This document shows positions 9,866-20,334 of a stretch of 22,003 nucleotides of DNA, piece after piece. The notes beneath the pieces were generated by a model, which was given only the letters and a program-made list of their open reading frames with translations, searched no databases and was not told where the DNA came from. Each line of letters opens with the position of its first letter. The stretch's first letter is position 1. The stretch is from Conidiobolus incongruus B7586. Taxonomy: Eukaryota > Entomophthoromycota > Entomophthoromycetes > Entomophthorales > Conidiobolaceae. A program made the translations under genes and the position numbers. The stretch is from NCBI GenBank assembly GCA_000697335.1, contig JNEM01006245.1, forward strand, positions 1 to 22,003, read 5' to 3'.

Positions 9866-11847
9866 TTAAAAAATTTAACGATTAATATAAAGAATATAAC
9901 AGAAATTTAACACAGAATAATTTAACAAAATTAATACGAAAATAGAGGATGTGACAATTTATTTAACATTAGTGAAACATGATTGTTTTGCAAGTTATAT
10001 TTGTTAATCTTATTAGTTTATATCGTGATTATCCTTTATTATCCATATTTACTTGAATAATCAATATTTTTAGTTCCAATTAAATTTGGACATTAGACTA
10101 TTTTTTGTTTAATACCTTATTAATTTTACCAAGATTTAATTATTCCCTAATAATTTTCAGTTTTATTTACATATTTTTGCTCAAATATTATTTGATAATA
10201 TTACAACCATTTTTAAATTTTTAATTTTATAATCAATATTTTTAATTTCTTACATCTGTTGGTTAAAATTAACACACTGATATAGCATCTATATTATTTA
10301 ACGCAATACATCGGATCTAATGATACAAATAATGAGCTAGTTTAAAAACATATTAGTTAATATAATATTTAATATGCTTTAAAAAATTTTTAAAATTGAT
10401 CATTGATTAACATGGGATGGATAATATAAGCTGATGCTTGGACATAAAAAGCTAAGCATTCACAGGTTCATCTAATGAAAGGAGCTTGATATTTTATTAG
10501 AGTGGATAATTATTTGCCAAGTATTAATATTAAATATTAACTCTATATTTGAGAAAATTTTCATAATATCTCTTAAAGGGCTGTCAAATAGAATTTTTAC
10601 AGAATGCTATAATATATAGTCATTATTATATTTTCATAATCATATATAATAATAAAATTGAAATATAATATTAAATATATAGTGTAATAAAATTAGTATC
10701 AAATAACTTACAAAAATATTTAAGGACAATAAAAATGACAAGAATTCTTAATAAGAACAAAAAACTTATGCTTTTATCCATTATGCGATTTAAATATGAG
10801 AGAATTTCCAACTTTTATTCAACTACTAAGAAATTTATTACTGCGATATTATTGTAATCATAACAGGATACTAAGTCAAATAGTAAATGGAAATTTTGGA
10901 AAGATATAATACGTTTTTTTAAAATTTCTAAATTTGAATTAGGAAAAGCAAATTGGATTTATAGCAAATGATAGCTGTAATATTGATTATTTGAATATAC
11001 TTTTCAATTTAGCAAGTTCTATCATTATAATTTCAAATTGATTATATTTAATTCATCTTTGAAGCTTGATATTAAATACAAATCAGGTTAGAAAATAAAT
11101 TATTTGATTATATGAAATATCAACTTGTGAAATATAAAGTATGACAATATTTTTTTAATTAGTGTATAGGATGAGAAATAATTTTGAATTTATACTTTAT
11201 AAACATATGCTTATTTACGAAATTAAATTTACGGCATGATTGACATAATAATTTTTAAATTAGGTTTCCTTTACATTTTTTGAATTAAAATTAATTTTCT
11301 GAATTCACAATATAATTTTAATAAGGCAAATATTAGAATTGAGTTTAGTTTTAATAAATTCTAAAATTTATCATTATATAGAATCTAATAAATGATATAT
11401 ACATATATATCAGTATTATTATTTTCATTTAGCATTTCATTAAAATGAAATTTAACTAATTAATAAATATATACAAAATAATACGAAAATTGAACTATTC
11501 AAAATACACTAAATTCATGTATAGCTGAATATTACTTTTCAACTTAAATCATTCTTGATTATTATATTTATTTTTGCTAAAGATGATAACTTTCAAATAT
11601 TAAAATCATAATAATATAAAATTGAATATTAATTTTTTTACAATTTATTAGTGTTAGGATTGGTGATATTGAATGTCTTTTACAATATATGAACAAATAT
11701 TAATACAAATATATCTTCGTTTTTACTATATTTAATAACATGATATATTCAAATTTATAAAATTTTATCAATTTTACAATAAAAAAATATAATATAATTT
11801 GTTTTTCTATTGTATTTATTTTAAAAAATGCAAGTAAATAAATTAGT
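9866..11847. other. AT-rich intergenic region, about 2 kb
   Basis: This lies between the start of the sterol-transfer gene and the stop of the minus-strand secreted gene, so it should hold the promoter of the former and the 3' UTR of the latter. I find no frame of note, no tRNA and no transposon motif. Slightly less AT-rich patches occur near 10280-10500, 10560-10600 and 10740-10930, without a readable frame. Confidence 0.5.
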
Positions 11848-12471
11848 TTAAATTAAATTGGATAAAAATACGATAGAAAGTAGTGCAAATATATGAGATG
11901 TAGATAATCCAAGATTGAACCCATTGCTACTCTTAACTTCGTTTGCAGTTTCCTTAGGCTGGGCGCATTTACCAGAAACACAAATAGAGATAGCGAAGTC
12001 GAATTGATCGGTACAGGCATCGTTAAAATACATGAACTTGGTAGGGCACAGCACTCCATCGGCATAGTTCACCATACTGTACAATTTGTTGTTATCCCTC
12101 ATATAAGCCCAGCAAATTTCTGTCAAATTAATTTTATTGATGAGGATATCCGCTTTAATGTAGTTGATCTCAGGTTGTTTAATAATTTCTTTAATTTGAA
12201 ATTTACCATTGGAATTAAATACTAAATCTTTGTCCGGTGTAGATTGATTGTAATACTGTGACCAACTAGAGCCTGAAAACACCCAAGTTTGATTACTCTG
12301 CACTTTACAGGTCCTAATTTTACCTCCACCATCGTGATTGTAATAGAACTCGGTAGTCCAAGTGCCTTCTAAATCACTCATATCTAAATTTAAATTATCG
12401 GCCTTTTTCAGCTTTTTTTCAGCACAGATAATCAGTTGAATATAAAATAGAGTCCAGTATAATAAATTCAT
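11848..12471 (-). CDS. Secreted six-cysteine, probably GPI-anchored protein (paralogue A)
   Basis: An intronless gene for 207 residues that I cannot assign to a named family. Residues 1-17 form a signal peptide (LLYWTLFYIQLIICA). The body has an LEGTWT block at 34-39 and six cysteines at 55, 120, 142, 153, 164 and 169. The last five of these have exactly the spacing found in the plus-strand paralogue at 14335. Shared blocks are DLVFNSNG (83-90), RDNNKLY, CPTKF and CVSGKC. N-glycosylation sequons NQT, NQS and NLT are visible. The C-terminal 15-20 residues are hydrophobic after a small-residue stretch (SSNGFN), as in a GPI-attachment signal. ATG 12471 is chosen; an in-frame TTG lies three codons upstream but is not a credible start. 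The two genes are divergent and 1.86 kb apart, suggesting an inverted duplication. The LEGxWT block near the N-terminus recalls the GxW of lipocalins, but that is only a hint. Its codons are more AT-rich than those of its paralogue. Confidence 0.85.
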   Translation of the reverse strand: MNLLYWTLFYIQLIICAEKKLKKADNLNLDMSDLEGTWTTEFYYNHDGGGKIRTCKVQSNQTWVFSGSSWSQYYNQSTPDKDLVFNSNGKFQIKEIIKQPEINYIKADILINKINLTEICWAYMRDNNKLYSMVNYADGVLCPTKFMYFNDACTDQFDFAISICVSGKCAQPKETANEVKSSNGFNLGLSTSHIFALLSIVFLSNLI

Positions 12472-14334
12472 GATTCTCAATAGTAATAAAAAGGTATTGA
12501 ATATGATCCTATTGAGATTAAATAGTTTTTATACTTGTGTTTAGATTATCTCTACTCCATATTTACTCCAATTAAATTCAATGTGAATTGAATTAAAATT
12601 TGTTTTGGAATATTGTGGAGTATTTGAATAATTAAGTTATTCGAATATATTTATCTTTTATACTGAATTTAGATCTTCTTTGATATTAAATAAATCATTA
12701 ACTATATCAATGTATTACTGGTATTATACTCTATTTAGTTTGATTACTTGATTAAAAATTGTATCATTATTTTATAATATTAAAATTTTGATTCTTTAAA
12801 CAATATTGTGATGGATTTATCTATGTACAAAAATACACGAAGATAACAAAAATAATGAAATATAGGTATATATTAAATTAAATGACATTATAAACAATTA
12901 TTAAATCTTTATTTTTCAATTTTATAGAATATAAATTTATTATATTATGAAAAAAAATATATGATTTATGAATAACAAATTAATCAAACAAATGAACTAC
13001 AAAAAATGGTTCTAAACAATTTTTAGTTTGACAATATTAATATATAAAACATTTAAAACTAAATAATCATTATACAATTAAATGAATGAAGAAGGTTTTT
13101 ATTAGACTTAAGGACGAGTAAAAGCGATATTTTGCAAAATATACTGATCCGTAACTTGTGGGATCCACCCAAAGGATACGATACCAGAGTTCAGAGTTCT
13201 TGTTTGTATTAGGAGTTATTAGGGATAAAGTAATAACAGTATACTTAAGAATGGGAGAAGATTACAAATGGTATTATGGGGTATGGAATGGGATTAGCGG
13301 TTTAAGGGCTTACAAGGTCTTTATGTAATTAAAATCAAATAGTTATGATTTATATGCTAGTCATTGAATTAAACTTTTTTAAATATTGTTAACTTTTAAT
13401 ATAAATCTTAACAATGATAGAGCTAATATATATAATAGCCAAGAATCATAATAAACTACAAAATAGATACAATACAAATGATATCATATACAATATACTA
13501 ATAACTCATATTCACATTATTTATAACATTAAATAAAATTCAGATATATTAAACTCGACAACGTGATAATTCATCAAAAATAGACTAAATTCACGTAAAA
13601 AGATAAGAAATTTGGAATTTGATAAAAATTTTGTTAAGTTATATCAACATTACTATACCTCAAATTAATTTTTTAATTCAAATTCATTTTTCTTCCTAAA
13701 ATTAAAATTAGTCCAATTTGAGATATTAATCACAAGTGTTAGAATTCAAAAGCTAAATTTTTAGTGTTTTATTGGCTTCTTGTGAGTTTTCTGGATTTTT
13801 TTTATAATTGATTGTAGAATATAGTAATTCAATTATTAATAATCGGTTTTTATATCAGTTTTGTTAATAAATATAGTTATAATTTATTATATCTAACCAA
13901 TTACAATGTAATATAATTCGATTGATCAATTCTTTTAAATTATAATCATAAAAATTAATTTTTTAAATCATTATATAATTTGAAAAAAAAATTAAAATCC
14001 AATCTTATCATTATTTTAATCAATTAAAGGTTAAAAATAAATAAATATAAATACATAATATAACATACATTAAATAAGATCTATAATATAGATTCATAAC
14101 AACCATTAACATAAGAGTATCCAATTTGAATTCGGGATATTAACAACTATTATTTAGATATAAAGTTCCATTAAATTGAAAGTTTGGGGAAATGGTTGGG
14201 GTAAAGTTAGATTTTAAATCAAATTTCACACTTCAGTATTTAAATCAATTGAATACCTCGTGTTAGCTTTTAATTTTCATTTTTTAGATTTAATTTCCCT
14301 CATATTATTTCTTTTTAATTTAATCTGAAGTAAA
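12472..14334. other. Divergent intergenic region between the paralogous secreted genes
   Basis: It must hold both promoters. It is mostly AT-rich and gene-free, with one GC-richer island at about 13090-13330 listed separately. Close to the plus-strand gene, 14165-14210 holds G-rich words (GTTTGGGG, GGTTGGGG), and 14267-14330 is pyrimidine-rich, typical of a fungal core promoter or 5' leader. No defined transcription-factor site can be claimed. Confidence 0.5.
13090..13330. other. Isolated GC-richer island, coding remnant or RNA of unknown type
   Basis: About 240 bases stand out from the flanking AT desert, with words such as GATCCGTAACTTGTGGGATC (contains GATCC...GGATC as an inverted pair) and GGGGTATGGAATGGGATTAG. 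On both strands frames of 40-60 codons stay open without an ATG. Plus strand: GSTQRIRYQSSEF..., with KWYYGVWNG. Minus strand: NSELWYRILWVDP or SGIVSFGWIPQV. Because opposite strands are both open, I cannot say which, if any, was coding. It does not resemble a tRNA or 5S rRNA. Confidence 0.3.
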
Positions 14335-15006
14335 ATGAAATTATCCAAGTTCTTCACTTGTTTGTTACCTATCTCATTCGCTTTAGCTGCTAAATCCAGT
14401 TCAAGTAGTGGTACTGAAAAGGCGGATTTGGCTAAATCAGATGTGTCGCAACTCGAAGGTATCTGGACTGTCACCTATACTTACAATACTTCTTCTAGTC
14501 CTGAAGTCGTAAGACAATGCTCATCTCAAGATGGTATTGAATGGACGATCAAGGGCACATCATGGACAGTTAACTTCAAGGATGCTAACCCTCCTAAGGA
14601 TCTCGTCTACGAGTCCAATGGTCGTTGGACGATTAAGCAAGTCACACAGGGAGGTGATACATGGATGAATGTGAAGCTCAATCTTCTCCAAAAGAATATT
14701 AACAACATCGAACCTTGCTTGGGTTTCCAAAGAGATGGTAATACCTTGTATATTAATCACAACTGGAAGGATGTTAAGCAATGTCCTACAACCTTCTACC
14801 CTCCCAACGATTACTGTAGAAATGACACAGCATATATGGTCGCAGTCTGTAAATCGGGAGCTTGTACAAAATCTTATTCGGATGCTGCAGTTGAAGGGTC
14901 TTCATCATCAAGCAATGCATTCTCTATCAACAATATTCCAATCAACCGCACCTTCTTGATGGTCGCCACCTTAATTCCAGTGGGACTAGCTTCTTATCTC
15001 ATGTAG
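14335..15006 (+). CDS. Secreted six-cysteine, probably GPI-anchored protein (paralogue B)
   Basis: An intronless gene for 223 residues of the same unnamed family as the minus-strand gene at 11848-12471. The signal peptide is 1-19 (LPISFALAA), followed by a Ser-rich linker. The body starts with LEGIWT (40-45) and has cysteines at 62, 128, 150, 161, 172 and 177, giving C-x65-C-x21-C-x10-C-x10-C-x4-C; paralogue A has x64 in the first gap and the rest identical. Shared blocks are DLVYESNGRW, RDGNTLY, CPTTF and CKSGAC. A Ser-rich stretch (189-193) precedes a hydrophobic C-terminus (FLMVATLIPVGLASYLM), which fits a GPI-attachment signal. Sequons NTS, NDT and NRT are present. Six conserved cysteines suggest three disulfides. 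The gene is notably GC-richer than its surroundings and uses C-ending codons freely, often a sign of strong expression. It ends in TAG, which confirms TAG as a stop here. Function unknown; a cell-surface or effector role is only inference. Confidence 0.9.
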   Translation: MKLSKFFTCLLPISFALAAKSSSSSGTEKADLAKSDVSQLEGIWTVTYTYNTSSSPEVVRQCSSQDGIEWTIKGTSWTVNFKDANPPKDLVYESNGRWTIKQVTQGGDTWMNVKLNLLQKNINNIEPCLGFQRDGNTLYINHNWKDVKQCPTTFYPPNDYCRNDTAYMVAVCKSGACTKSYSDAAVEGSSSSSNAFSINNIPINRTFLMVATLIPVGLASYLM

Positions 15007-16880
15007 TGTAAACCTATATAATATTACAAGCATCGCATCCTTCCCATATGCATAATAATAATAATACCATGAGCTGAAGTCAATTACAAATTAATTATAA
15101 GTAATAGTCCAAGAAATCTACAAACAAATCCAATCAGTCGCCAGCTTTCATCCTCACTCAAGTTCAAAAATACCAATAACTCTAACGCATCTACTTAATT
15201 AATAATTTTATTAATCGTTGTCTAGATTTCTAATAACTATTTCTTATATTTTCCTCCCATTTCCATATTGTCATTGATTTCAAATTCTCTTCTAATAAAA
15301 TTTTCATTATTTATCCTCTAATAATTCATTCATTCTGTATTGTTAAATTTTTTGATAGTATTCAATTAGAAATGTGTGTAATGCTGATGATATCACCAAT
15401 ATATCAATAATATACCAAAAAGTAAAGAATACTCATTGATTAATAGGATGATCCCAAATGATTGAATGTTGATAAATTTGTAGATCTTTTAAATAATAAC
15501 ATTGCTCAAGCTTTTTAACTTGAATTGGGATCTTTATATATTAATGATCTTCCATTATTTAAGCATTAGAATATATTAAACAATCATTGGATTAGAATTA
15601 TTCTTTTATTTAACCAATATCAAAACATAATTGTATTTAAATCATTTTTTACTAACTAATCTATTCCATAAGCAAGTGAACATTTGATTATAACTTAATT
15701 AAATAGTCATTAAAAATTGAACCAATCAATTTAAATATACTAATATTAATTGAAATATTTTGAAATTAAATATTCAGAATTCAATTTAAAATTTATATAA
15801 CCAAAGTTACTAATATTTAAATAGATAACATTTTTTTATTATTAATGTAATATACAATCACAAAGATACACTTATCCAAGTATATAATAGTAATTAATGT
15901 TTTTTCAAATAACTTATAATAAATATTTTACAAAAATAAACAATGAATAATTTTTTACCTTACAATATGAAACAGAATCAATTGTTCGCTTTATTACGGA
16001 ATAGAGGTTAATGCTTGCTAGAATTGAGATGATTTGCTTTGAATATTTAAAACTCAAAGCAAATACTTCTAATGAATATTAATTATATAATAAAAATTAC
16101 AAAAAATTGATATATTTAAAAAAAATCTGATTATCAAATTTAACAATTTATCTCTCTCGATATTTAATATATATTGTGATAATAACGAATATGGAATATT
16201 CAAAAATATTTGATAAAACTTATTTTATTATAAAATATGGAATCTACTGCTTGTTTATTATATATATTATTTGGAGTAATAAATTTGATAAATTGATCTA
16301 GTGAATTGCAATGAGGTTTGATTCGGACTTTGATTAATGTTATTCATTAAACAGGATTGATGAGGGTAGTTAACAATAATTTTCTTGTTTATTCTTATTA
16401 ATAATAACATATTGTATAAAGTTAAGCTAAGTGTTAATTATATAGTAAAATTATGTATAGAATGATTAAACAAGTAATCATGTAAGAGACTGGGTCAAAT
16501 CACAAAGTATGATAAAGAGAAAATGGTAAAGAACTAAGTTAATTGCCTTATACACAGGTTAAAGTGAATATGTCACGAATTTCACATAATATTTATATAA
16601 TTATTGGTTTTATTATATTAAACAGCATGATTTGGCCCAAAAAATTATATCTTCAAATTTTACAATAATTTTTATATTTATGTAACAAATCATTACCTAT
16701 GAGATGTATAACTGTTTTACAATTGAAAATTTTAAAAATGAATTTATTCATAAATTATTTTAATTCTACTACAATCACCATAATTTCATATCTTAAATTA
16801 CATATGCATATAGTTGAAATTGCTTCATTATTATTCTTTATAATTATTTAAATTAATAATCTCAAAAATATATTAATTAT
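15007..16880. other. AT-rich intergenic region with 3' UTR
   Basis: The first 300-400 bases are C-richer (for example AATCAGTCGCCAGCTTTCATCC near 15131-15152), contain AATAAA near 15296 and probably include the 3' UTR of paralogue B. The rest is AT-rich. A minus-strand run of about 48 codons without ATG near 16200-16350 is the only longer frame and I do not accept it as a gene. One good hairpin is listed separately. Confidence 0.5.
16033..16063. repeat. Perfect 10-11 bp hairpin
   Basis: TTTGCTTTGA at 16033-16042 pairs exactly with TCAAAGCAAA at 16054-16063 across an 11-nt loop, with one more A:T pair outside. It contains three G:C pairs. It could be a transcription-end hairpin of unknown use or a fragment of a small element. 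Confidence 0.6.
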
Positions 16881-16920
16881 TAGTATGGAAATTAAGAAAT
16901 GGCAAATTTTTTAATTTCTG

Positions 16921-16952
16921 ATCTTTCAAACATATTATACATTTTGAAAGAT
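16921..16952. repeat. Hairpin just inside the left mariner end
   Basis: ATCTTTCAAA at 16921-16930 pairs perfectly with TTTGAAAGAT at 16943-16952 across a 12-nt loop. It lies immediately inside the left terminal repeat, so it may be a subterminal feature of this mariner family. Confidence 0.5.
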
Positions 16953-17042
16953 TATATATATATAAAATATATAGGAAAATAAATATTTTCAAACTATATA
17001 TATATATTCAATTTTAATTATTTTTTTTATTATAATAGTATA

Positions 17043-17450
17043 TGGTTTTTTTATTTAATACCTCAAGGAAAATCAATTAATAGTAAGTTATATATTACTT
17101 TTTTAAATAAAACAATTTCTAAATAGTGTTCTCAATATAAATTAAAGACACCTATTATTTTGCATGATAATTGCAAAATACATAAAGCTAAAGCTGTAAA
17201 AGATTTTTTATATAAAAAAAATTAGAGGGAGTTACCACATCTAGTATATTCACTTGATTATAATCTATGTGATTATAATTGTTTTAGACAATTAAAAAAA
17301 CAACTTACAGGAAAAAAAATTCCTGCAAACAAATTAAATTGGTTTGTGAAAAATCAAATTTCAGTCTTTAATAAAAAGAACTGTTTTTTAGGTATTAAAA
17401 GCTTACCAAAAGTATAGAAAAAAGTTATTAATAATAAAAGAGGCTATTAA
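17043..17450 (+). pseudogene. Mariner (DD34D) transposase, C-terminal remnant
   Basis: One frame of about 135 codons with no frameshift encodes the C-terminal half of a mariner transposase. It reads PQGKSINSKLY, then IILHDNCKIHKA, then LPHLVYSLDYNLCDY. The Asp of HDN and the last Asp of CDY are separated by exactly 34 residues, the mariner DD34D spacing. The first catalytic Asp is absent with the deleted N-terminal half. Three internal stops at 17124, 17223 and 17415 are all TAG. The second and third fall where mariners usually have Trp (the W before ELLPHPPYS, and the W of KxWQKxIDNNG). The natural end is TAA at 17448-17450. It is an inactive remnant. Confidence 0.85.
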
Positions 17451-17543
17451 TTTTATATTATTCATTAAATTTTATATATTATTTATTAATTTATTTGTTT
17501 AATTTTAATTTTAAAATTGTGCCATTACTTAATTTTTGCACTA

Positions 17544-18451
17544 ATATTATTATAAAAATAAAATATCATTGTTTAATAGATATAGTAAAGAAATAGCATA
17601 ATATTAAACAAATTTTAATTTATGTGATTTTTTTTTATTTTTTTAATCAATAATTTATTATTAATTATTTAAAGTTTTAAATAAATTATAATTATAAATT
17701 ATAAGATTAAAATTTTGCAACTAATAGGAATATTAAACTAAATTAATATTTTATTTAAGTGATATTTTTTATATATATTCAATATTATACAAATTTTAGT
17801 ATTTTTTATAATAAACTAAAATATAAAATAAAATTTGGACACTAATTTTATACACTTTATTTAATTGTATTTTAAGCAAAACTAATGTATATCATATTTA
17901 TGATATTATCAATAGAATCGATTATAGAAATATAAATGTAAATCAATCAATCAATCATAATATAAACCTATAAATCAAATTTTCATATAAAAAATGAGGA
18001 TAATAAATTGATAAATTGGATTACCTCATTTATTAATAAAAAATTTATAAATAAATTGTGTAACTAAATAATAATAATAATAATAAAATCATCCATTTTG
18101 GCCAAATAATAAAGAGTTTAAATAATGGAACTATTAAGAAAATTGTAACGAAATTCGCTTTAATTAATATAATAAAGGGGTAAAGCTAATAAACACAGTA
18201 TAAAATGTTTGAATATTAGCGACAAATATAATACAAAATATCAAGAAAATATTATATTTATTATATGTGGTTTATATGAATTTGTGTGTATTATTTTGAT
18301 ATTATTTCATCCAGTATTCGCTAATATTTAACATGAGAGTTCTCAATTGGTGAATTCATTCCGAAGTGGATACAAATTATGAGAGTGGAGATGAGGAATG
18401 TTAACATATTGAACGGATGAATACGGCAGGGATTGAAGTATGTGAGGATAC
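17544..18451. other. AT-rich spacer downstream of GNA1
   Basis: Gene-free. It includes an (AATC)4 run at 17941-17956 and a short (AAT)n run near 18067-18085. From about 18330 the G+C rises (for example CGGCAGGGATTGAAG near 18424), most likely the 3' UTR of the minus-strand acetyltransferase gene. Confidence 0.5.
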
Positions 18452-19187
18452 TTAGAGCTGTGACTTGGTGGGGCTTGCAGGAGGGTAGTCAGGATAGAGG
18501 GTCATTTGGAAATCTTTGAGACTAAATCCGCACTTTTCATAGAATGGAATGTTATCTTTGCTGCAGTTAAGTGTGATTTTGTATACTTTGAGTTGGACGG
18601 CGATGTATTTCAATTGATCAATAATTCTATTTTAACCAGTTATTTCAAGTTCAAAATTATAAAATAATGGATATAATTTACCTTTGGCCTAATTTCTTTC
18701 CTCTTTGAGAGTCGTGAACCACAATATCTTCAATATGGCCAGCCTATTCATTGATTAATTATCATGCAGAGTTAAAACTATTAATCAGACTTACAACACC
18801 GCAGCTTCTGATGAATTTTTGTTCCATAAATATTGTGCCAGCAGCAACAACTCTACTAACTTTGGTATCTTCAATAACAATTGTGTAATAGTTTCCATTG
18901 CGCTTCATAATTTCATAGTTTCCTATTATTAATGTATAAGTATATAGTACTTACATGTTTTTATAGTTGATTATTACTTAAAAAATCGGTTTTTGATACA
19001 TTTCCAATTTTTGTTAATTGAGCTAAACAATCTAATAAACCTAATTGACATAATGAATATGTTAAATAATTAGTGAAGATGTAGTATTTTTACCTTTGTC
19101 ATAGTCTCCAACTTCCAAAGGTCTAATAACGTAGCCTTCAGGTAATTGGTTTTGAATTTCTTTTGAAATAAGTTGGTTAGTAAACAT
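18452..19187 (-). CDS. GNA1: Glucosamine-6-phosphate N-acetyltransferase, five exons
   Basis: A 173-residue GNAT-fold enzyme that transfers acetyl from acetyl-CoA to glucosamine 6-phosphate, a step in making UDP-GlcNAc for chitin, N-glycans and GPI anchors. Exons: 19187-19094, 19040-18978, 18922-18795, 18743-18682, 18626-18452; introns are 51-55 nt, GT...TAG, and all joints keep frame. Family blocks appear in order: YVIRPLEVGDYDKG (19-32), LAQLTKIGNVS, the substrate-loop region YEIMKRNGNYYTIVIED, VVAAGTIFMEQKFI, then CGVAGHIEDIVVHD. The acetyl-CoA pyrophosphate loop is SQRGKKLGQ (107-115). NCSKDNIPFYEKCGF (136-150) is the conserved C-terminal block. Length is within the known range (yeast 159, human 184). 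A Pro-rich tail of about 15 residues (YPDYPPASPTKSQL) follows the usual end. ATG 19187 starts the first conserved region at the normal distance. Confidence 0.95.
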
Positions 19188-20334
19188 TTTAACAGATATA
19201 TTATTCAAGTACTAAAGTTGAAAAGTTAGTAAACGTTAATTTATACTATGATAAAAGTGAGTATTTACAAGAGATAGATATTTCAATTAATTAATAACTA
19301 CAGAAAGATATGCTGAAGTTGTTACATACTTTGAATATTTATATGGTGTTTGGAGATGGTGGTGTTGTTTTAGCCATTTAATCATACATGCTTTGGAATT
19401 TCCTTTCTACACAGATTCCATTGGATGATTGGTTCTCAAGGGACTAAAATGCAATATTATTGGCTAATGATCACTTAATTTAGTTTGGATTTGTCACCAG
19501 ATTAAACCAGAGTAAGTTTTAGGATTAAATCATCCAACATACGTAGTACAAAATATCTTTTTAAGTTAAATTCGTCAAGTTTTTATTTTTATTTTTATTC
19601 TTATTGTAATTTTATTTTTAGAATTTTTCATAAATCTTGAATTTTTCTGAAAATTTATCAATCTTTTGAGTAATCATTTGGTTTAATGGATTAATTGAAT
19701 ATTTACTGGATTTCATAGAATAACTAAACCAATATTCAATTATAATTACATAATCAAAATTCGGACATATTTTAAGATTCTGTTTTGAAAGTTTTTGCCA
19801 TTATAGAAAATGATTAATTCTATATAATGAAAAGATTTTGATTCATACTTAAAATTTCAGTAGCTTTTTGAAAACTGATTCATGTGAGTTCAGGTTTGGA
19901 ATGTATTGATAAGTGAAAATGAAGCGTGATTAATTGGTTAAATTCATCATCATTACAATCTTGTCTTTTGATTAAATGATATATATAGTTTGATATGTTA
20001 AATCCATCCTATCTAGGCTTCAAAGATAGTGATTTACTACCAAATCAGATATTCTAAATCAGGAAACAGATCAATTCTGTTACAAATCGATTAAAATCAT
20101 TTAAGTTCAATAAACCATTTGCAAAATTACGTATAATTCAAAGGTCACTTGAATTATAAAAAGAAAAATATCATCTTTATCATTAACTTATTAAATGAAA
20201 GGTTTATTAAAAATAATTAATATTGAAAAAATTCTATAGATTAGTATTTTGAAAAAATTAGTAACTAATATTCTGATAATACAAAATAATGATGTAATAA
20301 TCTAGCTATTACCATTATATTGATCTAATAAAAT
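19188..20334. other. Intergenic region between EIF1AD and GNA1
   Basis: About 1.15 kb between the stop of the upstream gene and the GNA1 start, both on the minus strand. It is AT-rich with somewhat more G+C at 19370-19530, which may be GNA1 5' leader or promoter. I find no gene, RNA or repeat. Confidence 0.5.

Larger units (their letters stand above)
16881..17543 (+). mobile_element. Internally deleted Tc1/mariner element
   Basis: About 660 bp bounded by imperfect terminal inverted repeats. The left end (16881-16914, reading GGAAATTAAGAAATGGCAAA) is the reverse complement of the right end (17511-17543, containing GCCATTACTTAATTTTTGCA) at about 25 of 30 aligned positions. Each end abuts a TA dinucleotide, the target mariners duplicate. 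Complete mariners are about 1.3 kb, so roughly half is missing, including the N-terminal DNA-binding region and first catalytic Asp. The transposase tail is listed separately. The element cannot move by itself. A second copy's end is seen near 960-988. Confidence 0.8.

Noticed and set aside
10430-10500. tRNA-like words (GGTTCATC, short stems)
   Set aside because: No acceptor stem, anticodon arm or proper T-loop can be paired.
14735-14959. Additional frames overlapping the six-cysteine gene at 14335-15006
   Set aside because: They are off-frame shadows of a well-supported gene.
16195-16376. Minus-strand open run of about 48 codons
   Set aside because: No ATG start, no recognisable motif and no conserved-looking boundary; it is within the range expected by chance.
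17061-17450. TAG as a reassigned sense codon, suggested by three in-frame TAGs in the transposase
   Set aside because: Two intact host genes (14335-15006 and 20335-20971) end at TAG where the protein should end, so TAG is a stop here.
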